NCBI GenBank assembly: GCA_914767715.1
Contig: OU612066.1
Coordinates: 28,122,283 to 28,186,282 of the forward strand
Direction of reading: 5' to 3'
From: Membranipora membranacea
Taxonomy: Eukaryota; Bryozoa; Gymnolaemata; Cheilostomatida; Membraniporidae
Length of the DNA: 64,000 bases
Part shown: positions 1 to 10,850 of the stretch, in pieces
How positions within the stretch are numbered: the first letter of the stretch is position 1
How the letters are laid out: each line of letters starts with the position of its first letter
Position numbers and translations under genes: made by a program
The notes under the pieces: generated by a model
What the model was told of the DNA's origin: nothing
Database searches by the model: none
The model's input: the letters and a program-made list of their open reading frames with translations, nothing else

Positions 1-452
1 AGAGCTTCAATCGAGCCCTAGCAATTTATAGAAAGACATCTCAAGGTCTCCCTAACGTCAATACAGCAAACACCCTGAATAATCTAGGTACCCTATACAA
101 GGAGATGAAACAATACAGTAAATCAGAGGAGACCTACAATCAGGCATTAGCTATCTATAAAGAGACATCACAAGGTACTCCCAGTGTACAAACAGCAAAG
201 ATCCTGTACAATCTCGGTGCTCTATACAAGGACATGAAACAATCTGGCAAAGCAGAGAAGAGCCTTCTGCAGGCATTAGAGGCGTATAGAGAGATATCGT
301 CAGGTGATGACAGCGTGGATATAGCTGAAACATTAGAAAGTCTCGGCTGCTGTTACAGTGATGCCGGAAATCAGGAAAAGGCACCACTCAAACTGAGAGA
401 AGCTTCAGTTATGAGACTCAGGCTAAAAGCTAGCAACCCTCAAATGAGATAA
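1..452 (+). CDS. TPR-repeat protein, 3' end only (paralogue of the gene at 17916-23329)
   Basis: The window opens inside this coding exon; the frame is open from base 3 to the stop at 450-452. It encodes about three 43-residue TPR units of the kinesin-light-chain-like type, with the recurring core QYSKxEExYNQALAIYKETSQG. A diverged last unit and a short basic tail (KLREAS, RLKAS) follow. The end matches the C-terminus of the complete gene at 17916-23329 almost residue for residue, so the two are tandem paralogues. TPRs are protein-protein interaction scaffolds. The N-terminal nucleotidyltransferase-like domain seen in the paralogue would lie upstream of this window. No frameshift or stop is visible, so this copy may be functional, but only the end can be judged. 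Confidence 0.85.
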   Translation, partial: SFNRALAIYRKTSQGLPNVNTANTLNNLGTLYKEMKQYSKSEETYNQALAIYKETSQGTPSVQTAKILYNLGALYKDMKQSGKAEKSLLQALEAYREISSGDDSVDIAETLESLGCCYSDAGNQEKAPLKLREASVMRLRLKASNPQMR

Positions 453-700
453 ACTAACTCTCTGATATTTCGATAGTAATGATTAGTATCTGGTACCTCA
501 CCAATAGACACACCAACCGAATGTTACACAACTTCCTGCGCACAAACCTGCTCCTTTACCAATCCAGCCATTTTTCTAAATAAAGGCATTGTACAACTTT
601 TTTTTCTTACAAGATAATGATATTCTGACACTCTTGTCTTCTTTCTTTTCTGAAGTCTCACCAGTCATGGACATAAGAGAGGTTGCGAAATCTCGTAATT
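453..700. repeat. Segmental duplication, copy A part 1 (3' flank of TPR gene)
   Basis: This stretch is similar to 23330-23560, the 3' flank of the complete TPR paralogue. Shared words include AACTAACT..CTGATATTTC and GGCATTGTACAACTTTTTTTTC. Similarity ends near 690-700 and resumes at about 4109, so the original duplicated block was split by roughly 3.4 kb of other sequence. Confidence 0.75.
579..584 (+). terminator. Candidate poly(A) signal of the partial TPR gene
   Basis: AATAAA lies about 130 bases after the stop codon at 452. The paralogous 3' flank near 23455 reads AATTAA at the same place, so the two copies may use different 3' ends. Confidence 0.45.
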
Positions 701-1404
701 GTCTTCTCCCGGAACGTGAAGTTGTCGTCACGTATACGTTTCACGTTTTAGGTAGATGGTCATTTTTGGCACTGACGTGATACGAGACCATAGCAACAAC
801 CTTGAACTTGTAACCATTTTGACTACACCATCTATTTCAAGTTTCTGCTTGAACTGCTTCTCCCTCCTGATGTTAGTTTTACAAGGGGTAACTGTAACTA
901 CTTGGTTTTACCATGCACAGCTTAATTGAGTAGAAAGTTCTAACATTTACACCACACCAGACTATTTGTTGAATAGTCAGCTTGGAATGTAACTCTTACT
1001 GCAAGACGACTAGGTAATTCACAATTTTGTTCCTAGCAGTACATCCACACACTAATCCTTGCTCAAATATAATAATGCCCCCCAAGTCCAATTCAAATGA
1101 AATTGATTCAAATGACGTTAATTAAGTTGTCCTGACCTGTGTGAGCACATGGTAACAATCCTTCCCTTATCCCTCATGGGTCACAGTTTGTATCCATGGA
1201 GATCAAGAATGGAATCATAGCATGACTATTTTCTGGTCTGTCATTCAGTTCTACAGCCTCTATGTTATCACATACTCACATTAGATGTAAGAACAATCAT
1301 TCATTACAGATCCGAATGCTGTCTGTTCTCACTACCGTAAGGTCGCGTATTGTAACCATGTGGCTTGTTGGTGAACAGGCCTGGATTAATTTAGGAAACA
1401 AACA
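701..1404. other. Gene-free spacer
   Basis: I see no supported gene, repeat family or RNA here. The sequence is AT-rich and belongs to the block that interrupts the segmental duplication. Confidence 0.5.
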
Positions 1405-1655
1405 CAGGTTGATTAAAATCCGATGTCTTATCACTCGCCCATCCCGAGGCATAGGCGGCGAAATATTATTGCCTTATTGGCGAGGCCGCAATATCTGCGC
1501 CAATTTGCTCTCGGTTTGCAGGCAGGTCGGAGCACACCTGGGGGACCAACCAATCCCCAGTAGAAGATGGACTGCAGTGGGATTCGAACCCGCGACCTTC
1601 AACACTTGCGTGTTGAAGTCCGGCGCTCTAACCAACTGAGCCAACTCCTACTTTA
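1405..1655 (-). mobile_element. tRNA-derived SINE, copy 1
   Basis: On the minus strand the head reads as a tRNA-like Pol III promoter: A box TGGCTCAGTTGGTTAGAG, then B box GGTTCGAATCC. A conserved body follows: CCCCAGGTGTGCTCCGACC, then GAGAGCAAATTGGCGCAGA and a degenerate tail. The same head and body recur at about 35028-35290 and 46224-46490 on the plus strand, which identifies a dispersed SINE family rather than a tRNA gene. Between the two boxes lies a hairpin (CTTCAACAC / GTGTTGAAG with loop GCAA) in place of a normal anticodon arm. Confidence 0.8.
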
Positions 1656-2479
1656 GCCATATCACCCCAGCAAGCCCACTGTCATTTAACCACAATATCT
1701 AGCCGCCCAGGCAATAAAATGATCAAGAAATGTGCACACTATGTGTTACATGCTAATGCCCTCCCACCACACTGCACAGACCTGACCACAGCCCACAGCT
1801 GTCCTACTTACTTCCTCAAAACAAAACATTGTGATACACTTCTGTCTGCCATAATAATAAGCATTGCATCGACTGGTTGGAGAAGAACAATGCTGATTGG
1901 TCAGATCGTTTCTAATTGGATGATAATTTTATGAAGATGTAACGAGGCAACAACTGCTTGACCTTGAAGGTCAATACATTGAACTTCACAATTTTATATG
2001 TCTCTTCTTAGGTCGGATATTGTTAATAAAAATAAGAGGTATATAGTCGATGCTAGCATCAATGAACTAAACATTGCTAGCATGTTACAACTGAGTTAGT
2101 CTGTAATGTTCACTCATTAGCCGCCTGCCTATAGAATTTGGAAACAATGCCCTTATTTTAACTAAGTTTTAACCACTCATGGACATCAACCTTGCGGCTA
2201 CAATACGCGACCATACGGTACACACATAAGCAATGGCAAAACACGGCAAAAAAGTGAGTGGGCTTTTAATAGGAATATCTAATTTTCTATATGAGGACAT
2301 GCTTGAATTGGCTGGAATATTTAGTTTGACATTCAAATAGCTGGCATTGAGCTCTTTGGATCTCATGAGAGTACTGCTTTTTGTTTCATCTGTACTGTGT
2401 CATAGGTTTTGTCTGTATGTTAACATCTGTGACTGAATTGTGTTTTAGGAGAGAATTGAATGGATTGCTTGCTGTGTTC

Positions 2480-3421
2480 ATGATGGAATCCGATCTTGAT
2501 TCTGAAGAAGAGGAAATAGTTACAATGCTTTCCGCTGAGCTTAAAAAGATCACTAAAGAAGAAATTCCGAAGGAGAAGTTTGATGCAAGCCGTATGTCTG
2601 ACAATTGGTTCATCGAAAACACTAGGTAAGATACAAATACCCCTCGCTGTCAGTACCCAGAACCCATCGGCATTCAGCCAAAGTACACATATACTGTTGT
2701 AAAATAAGCAGTGAATTGACTGTCGACCAACAATCGAAGGTTAACAGGGAGTTGTATTCTCACGATGATGGATAAGACAATCTATTTAAACTCATTATAT
2801 TTGTTCCACTCATTTATTTCCAGGTTTACATACGCCGACATCACGCTACTAGTTGAACTTTTAAAGTGTCCAGCAAAATACACACTGGACAATCAATCAA
2901 GATTCAGGCCTGAGGAAGGATTGATTATTACACTGTGCCGATTGGCCTATCCTAACCGCCTCTCTCAACATGTGTTGCTGTTTGGAAGGTCCAGATCAAT
3001 GATTTCAAGAATATTTAATTGCTTTATTAAAGACATTGATAATCGTTCGAAGTTTTTACTAGAAACCATCCAGCATCCAACACATAATCTAAATGATCTA
3101 GCCGAATCTAGCAATCCTGCATATGCTCTGCAGGCACAGGTGGTATGCCCATACCTCCAGCATATCAATTATACACCAGACAAGCAGCTTTTCAATGAAT
3201 CCCTGTCAACTGTCAGACAAAGCGTAGAATATGGTTTCGGCAAGACGGAGCAATATTTTAGTTTTCTCGATTTTGCCAAGGGGCAAAAGTTACTGCTGTC
3301 ACCTATTGGCAGGTATTATACAGTAGGGGTTCTGTTATCCAATATTCATACTTGTTTGTTTGTTTGTTTGTTTGTTTGTTTGTTTGTTTGTTTGTTTGTT
3401 TGTTCATTTTGTGCCTACTAA
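2480..3421 (+). pseudogene. PIF/Harbinger-type transposase-derived gene, catalytic core deleted
   Basis: Two exons join in frame: 2480..2625 (starting MMESD, donor AG|GTAAGA) and 2824..3421 (acceptor TTTCCAG). The first 45 or so residues are acidic. The second exon matches PIF/Harbinger nucleases: FRPEEGLIITLCRLAYPNR and LFGRSRSMISRIFNCF belong to the N-terminal part, and VRQSVEYGFGK..FSFLDFAKGQKLLL to the C-terminal part. The central stretch that should carry the first two catalytic aspartates is missing; the frame runs from KFLLETIQHPTH almost directly into the family's late 'PAY' region. The C-terminus runs into a (GTTT)n microsatellite read as LFVCLFVC. It is either a dead element or a non-catalytic domesticated fragment; the family call is good, function is doubtful. 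An acceptor-like TTTTAG at 2445-2450 leaves an upstream exon possible. Confidence 0.65.
3352..3404. repeat. (GTTT)n microsatellite
   Basis: About 13 perfect tetranucleotide copies overwrite the 3' end of the Harbinger-type reading frame. Confidence 0.95.
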
Positions 3422-3654
3422 TTTCCATCCCCTTAGCAATCATACCTCATTATTAGTTTGTTCTTGAATTATCTGTCTTATTTTTGTATCAATATCGACT
3501 TAGGCCATGTTGTAAGAATTATGATCAAAATATTACTATGAATTTAAACCCTATTTTTGTATCCACAGATAAGGTGTGCACTCTATTTTGTTTTCACATA
3601 AATACATAATCTGGGTGAAGAAATATGACATTTTTTAATAAATAACAATATAAA

Positions 3655-3995
3655 AAAACAAAAAACAAGAAACATTCTTTCATACAAAACAACCTTATAA
3701 CATTCAACAAAAACAACATTAACCAACAGTTTTCATTTATAAAAATTAAATAATAGCTCATTTACTTAGTCCAACAGTATTCATTATATTATATATATAT
3801 ATATACAAAGAAAAACTACAATCATTTAACCAATAACACAAAACATCCTGATAACATTCAACAAAAACAGCATATCCGAATCATTCCAGTTAACGAATAA
3901 TAGTTCATCGAGAAAGCCCAACAGAGATTAACCAACAGTTTTCATTTATAAAAATTAAAAAATAGCTCATTTAGTTAGCCTAACAGTATTCATAA
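3655..3995. repeat. Imperfect direct duplication in AT-rich spacer
   Basis: The words ATAACATTCAACAAAAACA and ACCAACAGTTTTCATTTAT..AATAGCTCATTTA occur at 3697-3785 and again at 3850-3992. A TA dinucleotide run (about 3785-3806) lies between them. No coding potential is evident. Confidence 0.7.
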
Positions 3996-4108
3996 TAAAA
4001 AAAAAGAAAGAAAATTTTGGATTTATGTACGACACTACGAATTGAAAATCACTACTGCTCCATCCATGGATTAAAAGATTGAAAAAAATTGTTGGGGTTT
4101 GAATTAAG

Positions 4109-4925
4109 GCATTGTACACTTTTTTTTTTATTAGATAATGATATTCTGACACTCTTGTCTTCTTTGCTTTCTGAAGTCTCACCCATCATGGACAATGATG
4201 TCACTATTACTTATGGGAGCTTTATTGTGGGAAAAGGAAGTGACATTTAATAATTTAGACTGCCTGTTTGATGGCCTAGTATTATATTCAGTTTTAGTTT
4301 CAATTTTTTGTATGGTGTAGGATTGGTGTTCTATTTCTTTACCTATTAAAAACTTGTATAGCAATAAGATAAAATAATTTATTCACACAGTAGTAGCCTG
4401 AAACGGTATCAATCAAACAATTGACAAATGGCAGAGGTAAACAACTCACCAGTTTTATCGGTCGGAGCTCTGACTAATCACTCAAGTTCTTCTAGAAGTA
4501 CTTAATTTGTAAAAAATTTAGAAAGCTTTAATCATCAAAATAATTATGTTCAAGTTCAACGGCACAAACGCAAATCAGCCAACATGAAATCACATTCTGA
4601 AGTTTGGATCAGGATGTCTAATTCTACCAGTCTTTAGAAAAGACACAATATTCATAAGTTTCTGTGCCTTATCCTCAGGTTTAGGTTTGAAGTAATGAGT
4701 ATATCCACTACTTATATTAGAGAGAGATCTATAGAGTAGGTTGAGGGCGAATATCATAAATCCAGCTACTCCGAGGTACATGACAAACAGTAAACCATTG
4801 TACTTAAATATCCAGTAGATTGCGTTCTGAACTGATGTCACATGTAAGGAAAAGGAGAAACAATTTAGTCTTAGTCCTAGTCAGACTTGGGCCAAGAGGA
4901 TGAAGAGAGGTCACTAAAACTACAA
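4109..4925. repeat. Segmental duplication, copy A part 2
   Basis: This is a near-continuous match to 23465-24310. It includes the TPR-gene 3' flank, the antisense 3' UTR of the DHHC gene and its last exon. The first 90 bases are also similar to 587-690, so the interrupting 3.4-kb block is flanked by a repeated segment. Confidence 0.85.
4590..4841 (-). pseudogene. Orphan duplicated last exon of the ankyrin-DHHC gene
   Basis: On the minus strand this encodes a protein nearly identical to the terminal exon at 23938..24207: VTSVQNAIYW, one hydrophobic segment GLLFVMYLGVAGFMIFALNL, then SGYTHYFKPKPEDK and the C-terminus HPDPNFRM. Six codons are missing in frame (EDK-AQKLMNI here, EDKISGLSKAHKLINI in the gene). 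The splice acceptor is broken: the gene has CAG|GTGAC, this copy has CAT|GTGAC, because plus-strand CACCTG became CACATG. No other DHHC-gene exon is found nearby, so this is a fragment carried by the segmental duplication. Confidence 0.85.
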
Positions 4926-6454
4926 ACCCTTTACTAAATTGTTCATCTGTAAGTACGTGATAACTAATACTTTAATATGAATTTTTTATATTATGATGTT
5001 TTACTACTTTTAGCTGATAATGCCTTACTTTTCTAATTAACTTGATGAGATTATTTTATATTTTTATATTTTTGAGTTTTAGATTTTAGATATTCAAGTG
5101 CTTGATTTTGGCTTTGGATTTTTCATTTCATTTTAATGGTTATTTATCCCAGTTATCAAGCGAAGCTGAAAAGAAATCATAGAAAGATCAATCAATGCCG
5201 CACATCAGGAGGACAAAACATTTAGGATATTGAAAGATCTCTATCTAAGGAGTAACATTATAGTTTCACCTGAATAGGAATGTTCGAGAACTCTATAGAA
5301 AGATGGCAAGACCATTGTAAGCAGTAACAAAGAATATGTTGCAATAATGTCAACATCTAAACGGACCTATTACTTCGATTAGGAAACAATACCTGCTGTG
5401 ACCAATGAACTGCCTCTCCTCATTGCTGTGACTATATATAGAGCTGCAGAGACACTAAACATGAGCTCATTTTTGGAACAGCCTTGACGAAGGTTGTGTT
5501 ATGTGCAATTTACTTGGATTAATTTTTATGGAATAATTATAATTAAATAAATGTCTACTCCACATCCAGAACTTGGTGAAATTACTGAATTACTGAGAAA
5601 CAACATATTGATATCCGGCCGAAGGGAGCGAGCAGCTTTCCGTCAGAGAAGTTGACAAGGTAAGTTTATCACAATCGTGAAAACTCTTATTAATATTGCG
5701 TGGCAATATTAAAGGTTGAAATTTGTTTGATAAAATAATTATTATAAATCTCCAGTTCAAGGCAAAGGTAAGTCCTTGGTTATATCGACTGATCATCGGT
5801 TATAATTTTGTTGAAGCTCCATTGTTATTGGCATGTCTGCCATTTGTAATTTCCTGCAGAGGATCAAGTGAATCTTGTCTTATTGAAGGTGAAGTTGTCA
5901 CTTCATACATTGATTTGTCCTGGCGAGCATTTAGCCAGAGTATACCAGTTATTTTAATACTAGTGGCGATATCTTTTGATTAAATCCAGTATTTTAAAAC
6001 TGCAGTCATATTTATCCTCATTACCCATAATTATATTTTAATATTGAAATTTGGACGGTCATTTTAACTTTCAGAGTATGGGCAACCACTTGTTTGTGAC
6101 TCAACCACATGTTTAGGCCGAACTTTGCAAAATCACATATAATCAAGTTAATGATTGCTTAGGAGGATTTCAGAGGTTCATAAAGTTGAGAGTGCTAACC
6201 ATTACACATTATATAATTACACCATTACACCATTACACCATTACACCATTACACCATTACACCATTACACCATTACACCATTACACCATTACACAAAATA
6301 GAACCAAAATTCACCTTGTGTCAAACCAATCAAAGCGGTAATTGAAGCATTGATATTTGAATTAGAAATTTATATAACAAACACAAGAAGTGTGCAGGAC
6401 GGGACCTTACACTCCTGTAATCAATACTAAAGTTACGGAAGTGTGCGTTTTTCG
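4926..6454. other. Sequence inserted in the segmental duplication
   Basis: This 1.5-kb block has no counterpart in the paralogous locus. It holds a TATA-like string at 5430-5437. A 34-codon frame at 5551-5655 (MSTPHPELGEITELL...) ends just before a good donor, CAAG|GTAAGT at 5659-5665. A further open frame at 5723-5983 matches nothing I recognise. These could be pieces of a mobile element or a decayed gene; I assign no function. Confidence 0.3.
6213..6296. repeat. (ATTACACC)n microsatellite
   Basis: About ten tandem octamer copies, near perfect, lie inside the block that interrupts the segmental duplication. Confidence 0.9.
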
Positions 6455-6970
6455 TCCCTCACACATCTTCCAACATTTGCTAAATAACTGTCTACCACAC
6501 GTCTATGTCCGTCAATGCCATCTTGCCATCAATTTGTTTCCGGATACAGTGGTCAGTGGATGCCGAAGTGTAATCTGGATGCCTCTTTGGTAGCTGCATG
6601 CTCACTGGTAGTGAACAAATAGTCATCAGGATGGGGGTTTGTATCTATAAGAGCCTATAGCTTCAAAGACTTAAGATGTCCAGATTTTTATTTGGCTCCA
6701 GTCCAGAATGGTTACAAAAGACATAAGTCTAGAACAGAATCCAACATCTAGGATCAAAAGTCTTATTGGGCGGGGTCACTACATGAATTTCCAATCATTA
6801 CGCAAGCAGAACTGCAAATCACGGAAAGAAAATTAAGGACACCTCAAACCTACCCTAGAGAGGTAAAGTATTGACCCTGTTTACTTTCTAGAATCCCGAC
6901 TCAATAGCAAAAATTGAGTGCTGTCTATCATCACCTCACCCCCAAAACAAATAGTTTGAGAAATAAATCT
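6455..6970. repeat. Segmental duplication, copy A part 3
   Basis: This is a diverged match to 24297-24740. Shared words include CATCTTCCAACATTTG, GTCTTATTGGGxGGGGTCAC and AAAATTGAGTGCTxTCTATCAT. It restores collinearity with the paralogous locus after the 1.5-kb insertion. Confidence 0.7.
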
Positions 6971-9900
6971 TTCTTGATTCAGCATCAGCATTCTGCACCA
7001 TTGCAACTCTTGGAGCAAGTTTAAATTATTAACTAAGGTATGCGACTGTTGATAAATTTTCTGTAAATTTTAAGGGACACTGTCCCCAAAATTGAGAAAG
7101 ATCAACTCTCATACCCCTTGTGATTTGTCAAATTTCAATATTGAGTACATGGAGTCCTGAGAGCCATTCCATTTAGAATGGGGACAAGTCTCGGATTGGC
7201 CAGAGCTATCCGCTACCTGTTTTCGATATAGAAATATCTAATCCAGTGTAGTGGATTCTTATTTTAATTAATGGTAGTCGTGTTAAATGCCAACAAAAGT
7301 TGCCTCCTCAATTTTATCGATGGGACAACTTCAACAAGTGGAATACTTTAGTGTAATGAGTCAATGTCCACTAATCGTACATATACCACTTGTCTTGACT
7401 TTGATATCGTTGTATCAATAATCACTCAATTTCTTCTATTGATTGTCCGTATTCAACAAATCCAAAAATTGTCACTCTAATTATAATTTTCCAGAGGTGA
7501 CAGTAATGTGATCAACATGATGCGATATCACACGAGACTTGCACAAGAGATGAGTACACGATCACTGACGAGACAGACCGAAGTGATGATAAGAGCTCAG
7601 TAATCCAGATGAGAGTAGCAAATAATCCACAGAACACTATTTATCCGTGACAGCAAGAAGTCTTCAAAGGTGTTAAGTCTAACTGCTTGGTAGTGATTCT
7701 ACACGTAAGTACAGGCTAGATCAAGCGGAAGTTTATCCAGTATAGTATCTTTATTATTCCGTGTAATAGGTAACAGCAGCAGTAATATTACATGTGGATG
7801 TGTTCAGTGTAACTTCTACTGAGCGAATATGTCACAGCAAGGAAAAATGTCCACTTTTATATGGTAAGGCACTAAGTGACGGAAAACCAAAAATGAGTCA
7901 GCAAACATGTAGTCTTATACAAAAACACTTAGTGTTCGAATTCCGGTACGGTATTAAAATGATGCAACATACATGTAAATTTATACAAAAAGCACATCGT
8001 GTCGGGATTCTAGCGTACTATTACATAGTACATGTACATTGTTATTATATAAAAGGCATATAGTGTTGGAATGCAAGCATAGCATAACAGCCCAAAAATA
8101 GTTCTGCAACAGTTCAAAATGAATTTGTAGTAAAGGCCTGTACCTATTACATGGTTCTACTTCTCGTAAATTTTGGACAGAACATCTTGTATTTAGAGAT
8201 ATTATTGAGATCAAAATAAACTGCATAAAAATTTACCAAAACATACAATTAATAATTCATTCTACTACACCAGCTCCTTTTGTTTTTCAATTACTGTAGG
8301 ACAATACTTGTGGACGAAGAAGCTAGTTATTCTTTATGGAGAAATGATAGTTTTTGATAGAAACTGAGTTTCTGACATATTTTTCTTGTCATTTGGCGGG
8401 ACTCTGAGATTTAAAGTACAAATATCAGATATATATATTATATTTATGTTCGGAAAATGTGAGCAATTTTGTCGAAGCTCTATCTTAGAATAGGGGCTTG
8501 TAAGGGATTTCATGTAACACAGTCTTATTCCGGTTTTTAATATTCCTGTATAGCTTTATGGCTCATGTAAAGTCAATTTAGTGTTGTTTTTAGGGGTTCC
8601 TACAATTTATCAATGCACTGGATTTGTTCCATTACTTTTGATATTTCTAGAAATAATAGCTCATTGTACCAAAAACCGGATGGTTATTGATGTTCGATTT
8701 ATGGGTATACGGTTAGCTGGCTGCTATAGTGGTCAGGACAAAAGATGATGTCTCTGTTAGTGTTGGTGTCGCCTGGAATTTGATTGGCCTTAGAAGTTCG
8801 GTCCATCTTTGGGTGACCAATCTTGTGTCGTGTCTTTTTTGTCTTATATCACCACCATACAACCTTGTCAGTGCGTTCTATGCATCTGAGATGCAACTAT
8901 GTGAAGTCAACTTAAAACTTCAGATTATACTATTCATCAGTGTTTATAATATACCGAATATTGAAGAGATTTTAGAACCAAGAGTTTTATACACAGCTGG
9001 CAAAAGGTTTGTTTATATTTTATTTTAGTTCATTTATATGAAGACAATTTCTACTTGATCAAGATAGTATGCACAAAGGTGCTCTCGATGATTAATTGTG
9101 ACTTGTGCATTCTTGGATTTATTTGCCTAGTTCTAAGCGTGACGATTATGGGTGGTGATATTATACTTTAACCCCATTTCTAGCTCTACATAATTTTTGC
9201 ATCTCATTCAATATTTGCTTACAGATTTCAGATTTTAATACTTCTCATACAAATTAAAAAAGAACAGACTCATATAATCAGTGACTTTATTACATCTCTC
9301 ATAAACTCTCAAACTAGAAACTAGCGGGGAAACCGCTATAGGGCTTATCCGCTAATTGCCTGCCTTCAGCAAGGCAGATAAAATCTGAACAAATAGTGGT
9401 CAAATTTAATGGAATTTAATAAAAACGAGTAGCTGTCCACAGATCGTCAAATGCAACACTTCATCCGCAGGAGGCCACACAAACAGACTATAATTCTCAT
9501 AATTTATACCATCTCCTGTACAAATATTGCCAAATAAGTATCATGGGATTTCGAAATACCCTTTTATCTAGGCGATTGTTTATTGTTGTAAATCTCGAAC
9601 ACCCAGTTTAATCTAATTTGTACAATGTACTATTTCTCTGCTCAATATAGTAAATTCCTGCATTCATGCTCAGCTTTGCGCTGTCAATGTTTAATTCAAT
9701 GCAAATCTATATCACACTGTGATTTTTCAAATGGCTGGTAGTGTTCATTTTTGAGGTATTACCAATAATAGTTACTCCAAGAATAAATAAAAGGTGATAA
9801 AATAACTAATACTGTTAAACTGCCCCCCCCCCCCCCCCCGATGACTTGTTACTCTGGCTAAATTATTGTTCCGATCTTCGCTAAAGAAGCTGTGTAATGT

Positions 9901-10299
9901 TATTGGTAAATCTGGCTTTAAACAATCTGCAATCTACAATTTTGCTATGTATATTCTCACCGATCTTCTCAAATAGAGTCAAAGATATATAAAATTTAAG
10001 CAAAGAGGTTCTTTAGGGTCAGTCCTGTACAGAAATACCACCCTCAGAGCAGATAAACACTCCAGACTTCAGTCATATCATATAATGTCTGTTTAATACA
10101 TGTTCTTCATAAAAAGTCTCTAATAGAGGATTACCAATTGCCACAGGCTACAATACAAAGGTGTTAGTAATATACTGAGATGATATCCAAAATGTAAGCT
10201 TGGTTGAGAGTTGTCTACTTAATATCAATGAAGAGACAACTCTTGCTACATCTGAGAAAATTACTAAGAAACACTTATTATAATTATTTGCCATTATAG
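6971..10299. other. Gene-free spacer with weak repeats
   Basis: No gene is supported. At about 7850-8080 an imperfect tandem repeat carries the words ACATGTA..TTATACAAAAxCAC and TAGTGTT(C/G)GAAT. A poly(C) run lies at about 9822-9839. A 99-codon frame at 8729-9028 has no recognisable domain or splice support. Confidence 0.5.
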
Positions 10300-10850
10300 T
10301 TGATATTATTTGCCGATGACATGGTACTATGTGATAGCAACAGGGAACATCTGGAGAGAAGATTGGAAGTATGGAGGGAGAGAATAGAGAGTGTGGGACT
10401 AAAGCTAAGCAGGTCGAAGACAGAGCACTTACCACCAGTAGGTGAGGATGGCAACATCATGATGAGGAAGTACAACTCAGAAGAGAAGGAAATCCCGCCT
10501 GGCGCATGCAGTTTAAGTGCCTGGGCACCACCATCAGGAAGGAAGGAGTGTGCCGTAAGGAGATTGAGCTGCGTATCTCAAAGGCATGTAACAAATGACG
10601 GGAACTGAGTGGAGTACTTTGCAACAGGAAGATGCCTGCTAACTTGAAAATCCTCATCTACAAGACTGCTATACGGCCAGCTCTGATGTATGGGAATGAG
10701 ACCTGGCCCGTGACAGGAACCCTTATAGACAGGGTCAGCTCTTGTGAAATGCGAATGCTAAGGTACTGCATGGGGATAAGCTTAGAGGAGCATCGAAGGA
10801 ATGAAGAGATAACAGCCGAAGCAAATATAATGCATGAGAACATTTACTCC
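10300..10850 (+). pseudogene. Non-LTR retrotransposon (LINE) reverse transcriptase remnant
   Basis: The catalytic box appears as LFADDM (the YxDD-type motif of non-LTR reverse transcriptases) at about 10303-10323, followed by LEVWRERIESVGLKLSRSKTE. After a frameshift near 10480-10510, family-typical text continues: KCLGTTIR..KEIELRISKA, then an in-frame TGA where WRELSG is expected, then MPANLKILIYKTAIRPALMYG, ETWPVTG and CEMRMLRYCMGIS. The 5' part is absent, as expected for 5'-truncated LINE insertions. The element is clearly dead. The clade (RTE or a related one) is not resolved. Confidence 0.85.

Noticed and set aside
1262-1639. 125-codon frame on the plus strand
   Set aside because: Half of it reads through the antisense of a tRNA-derived SINE.
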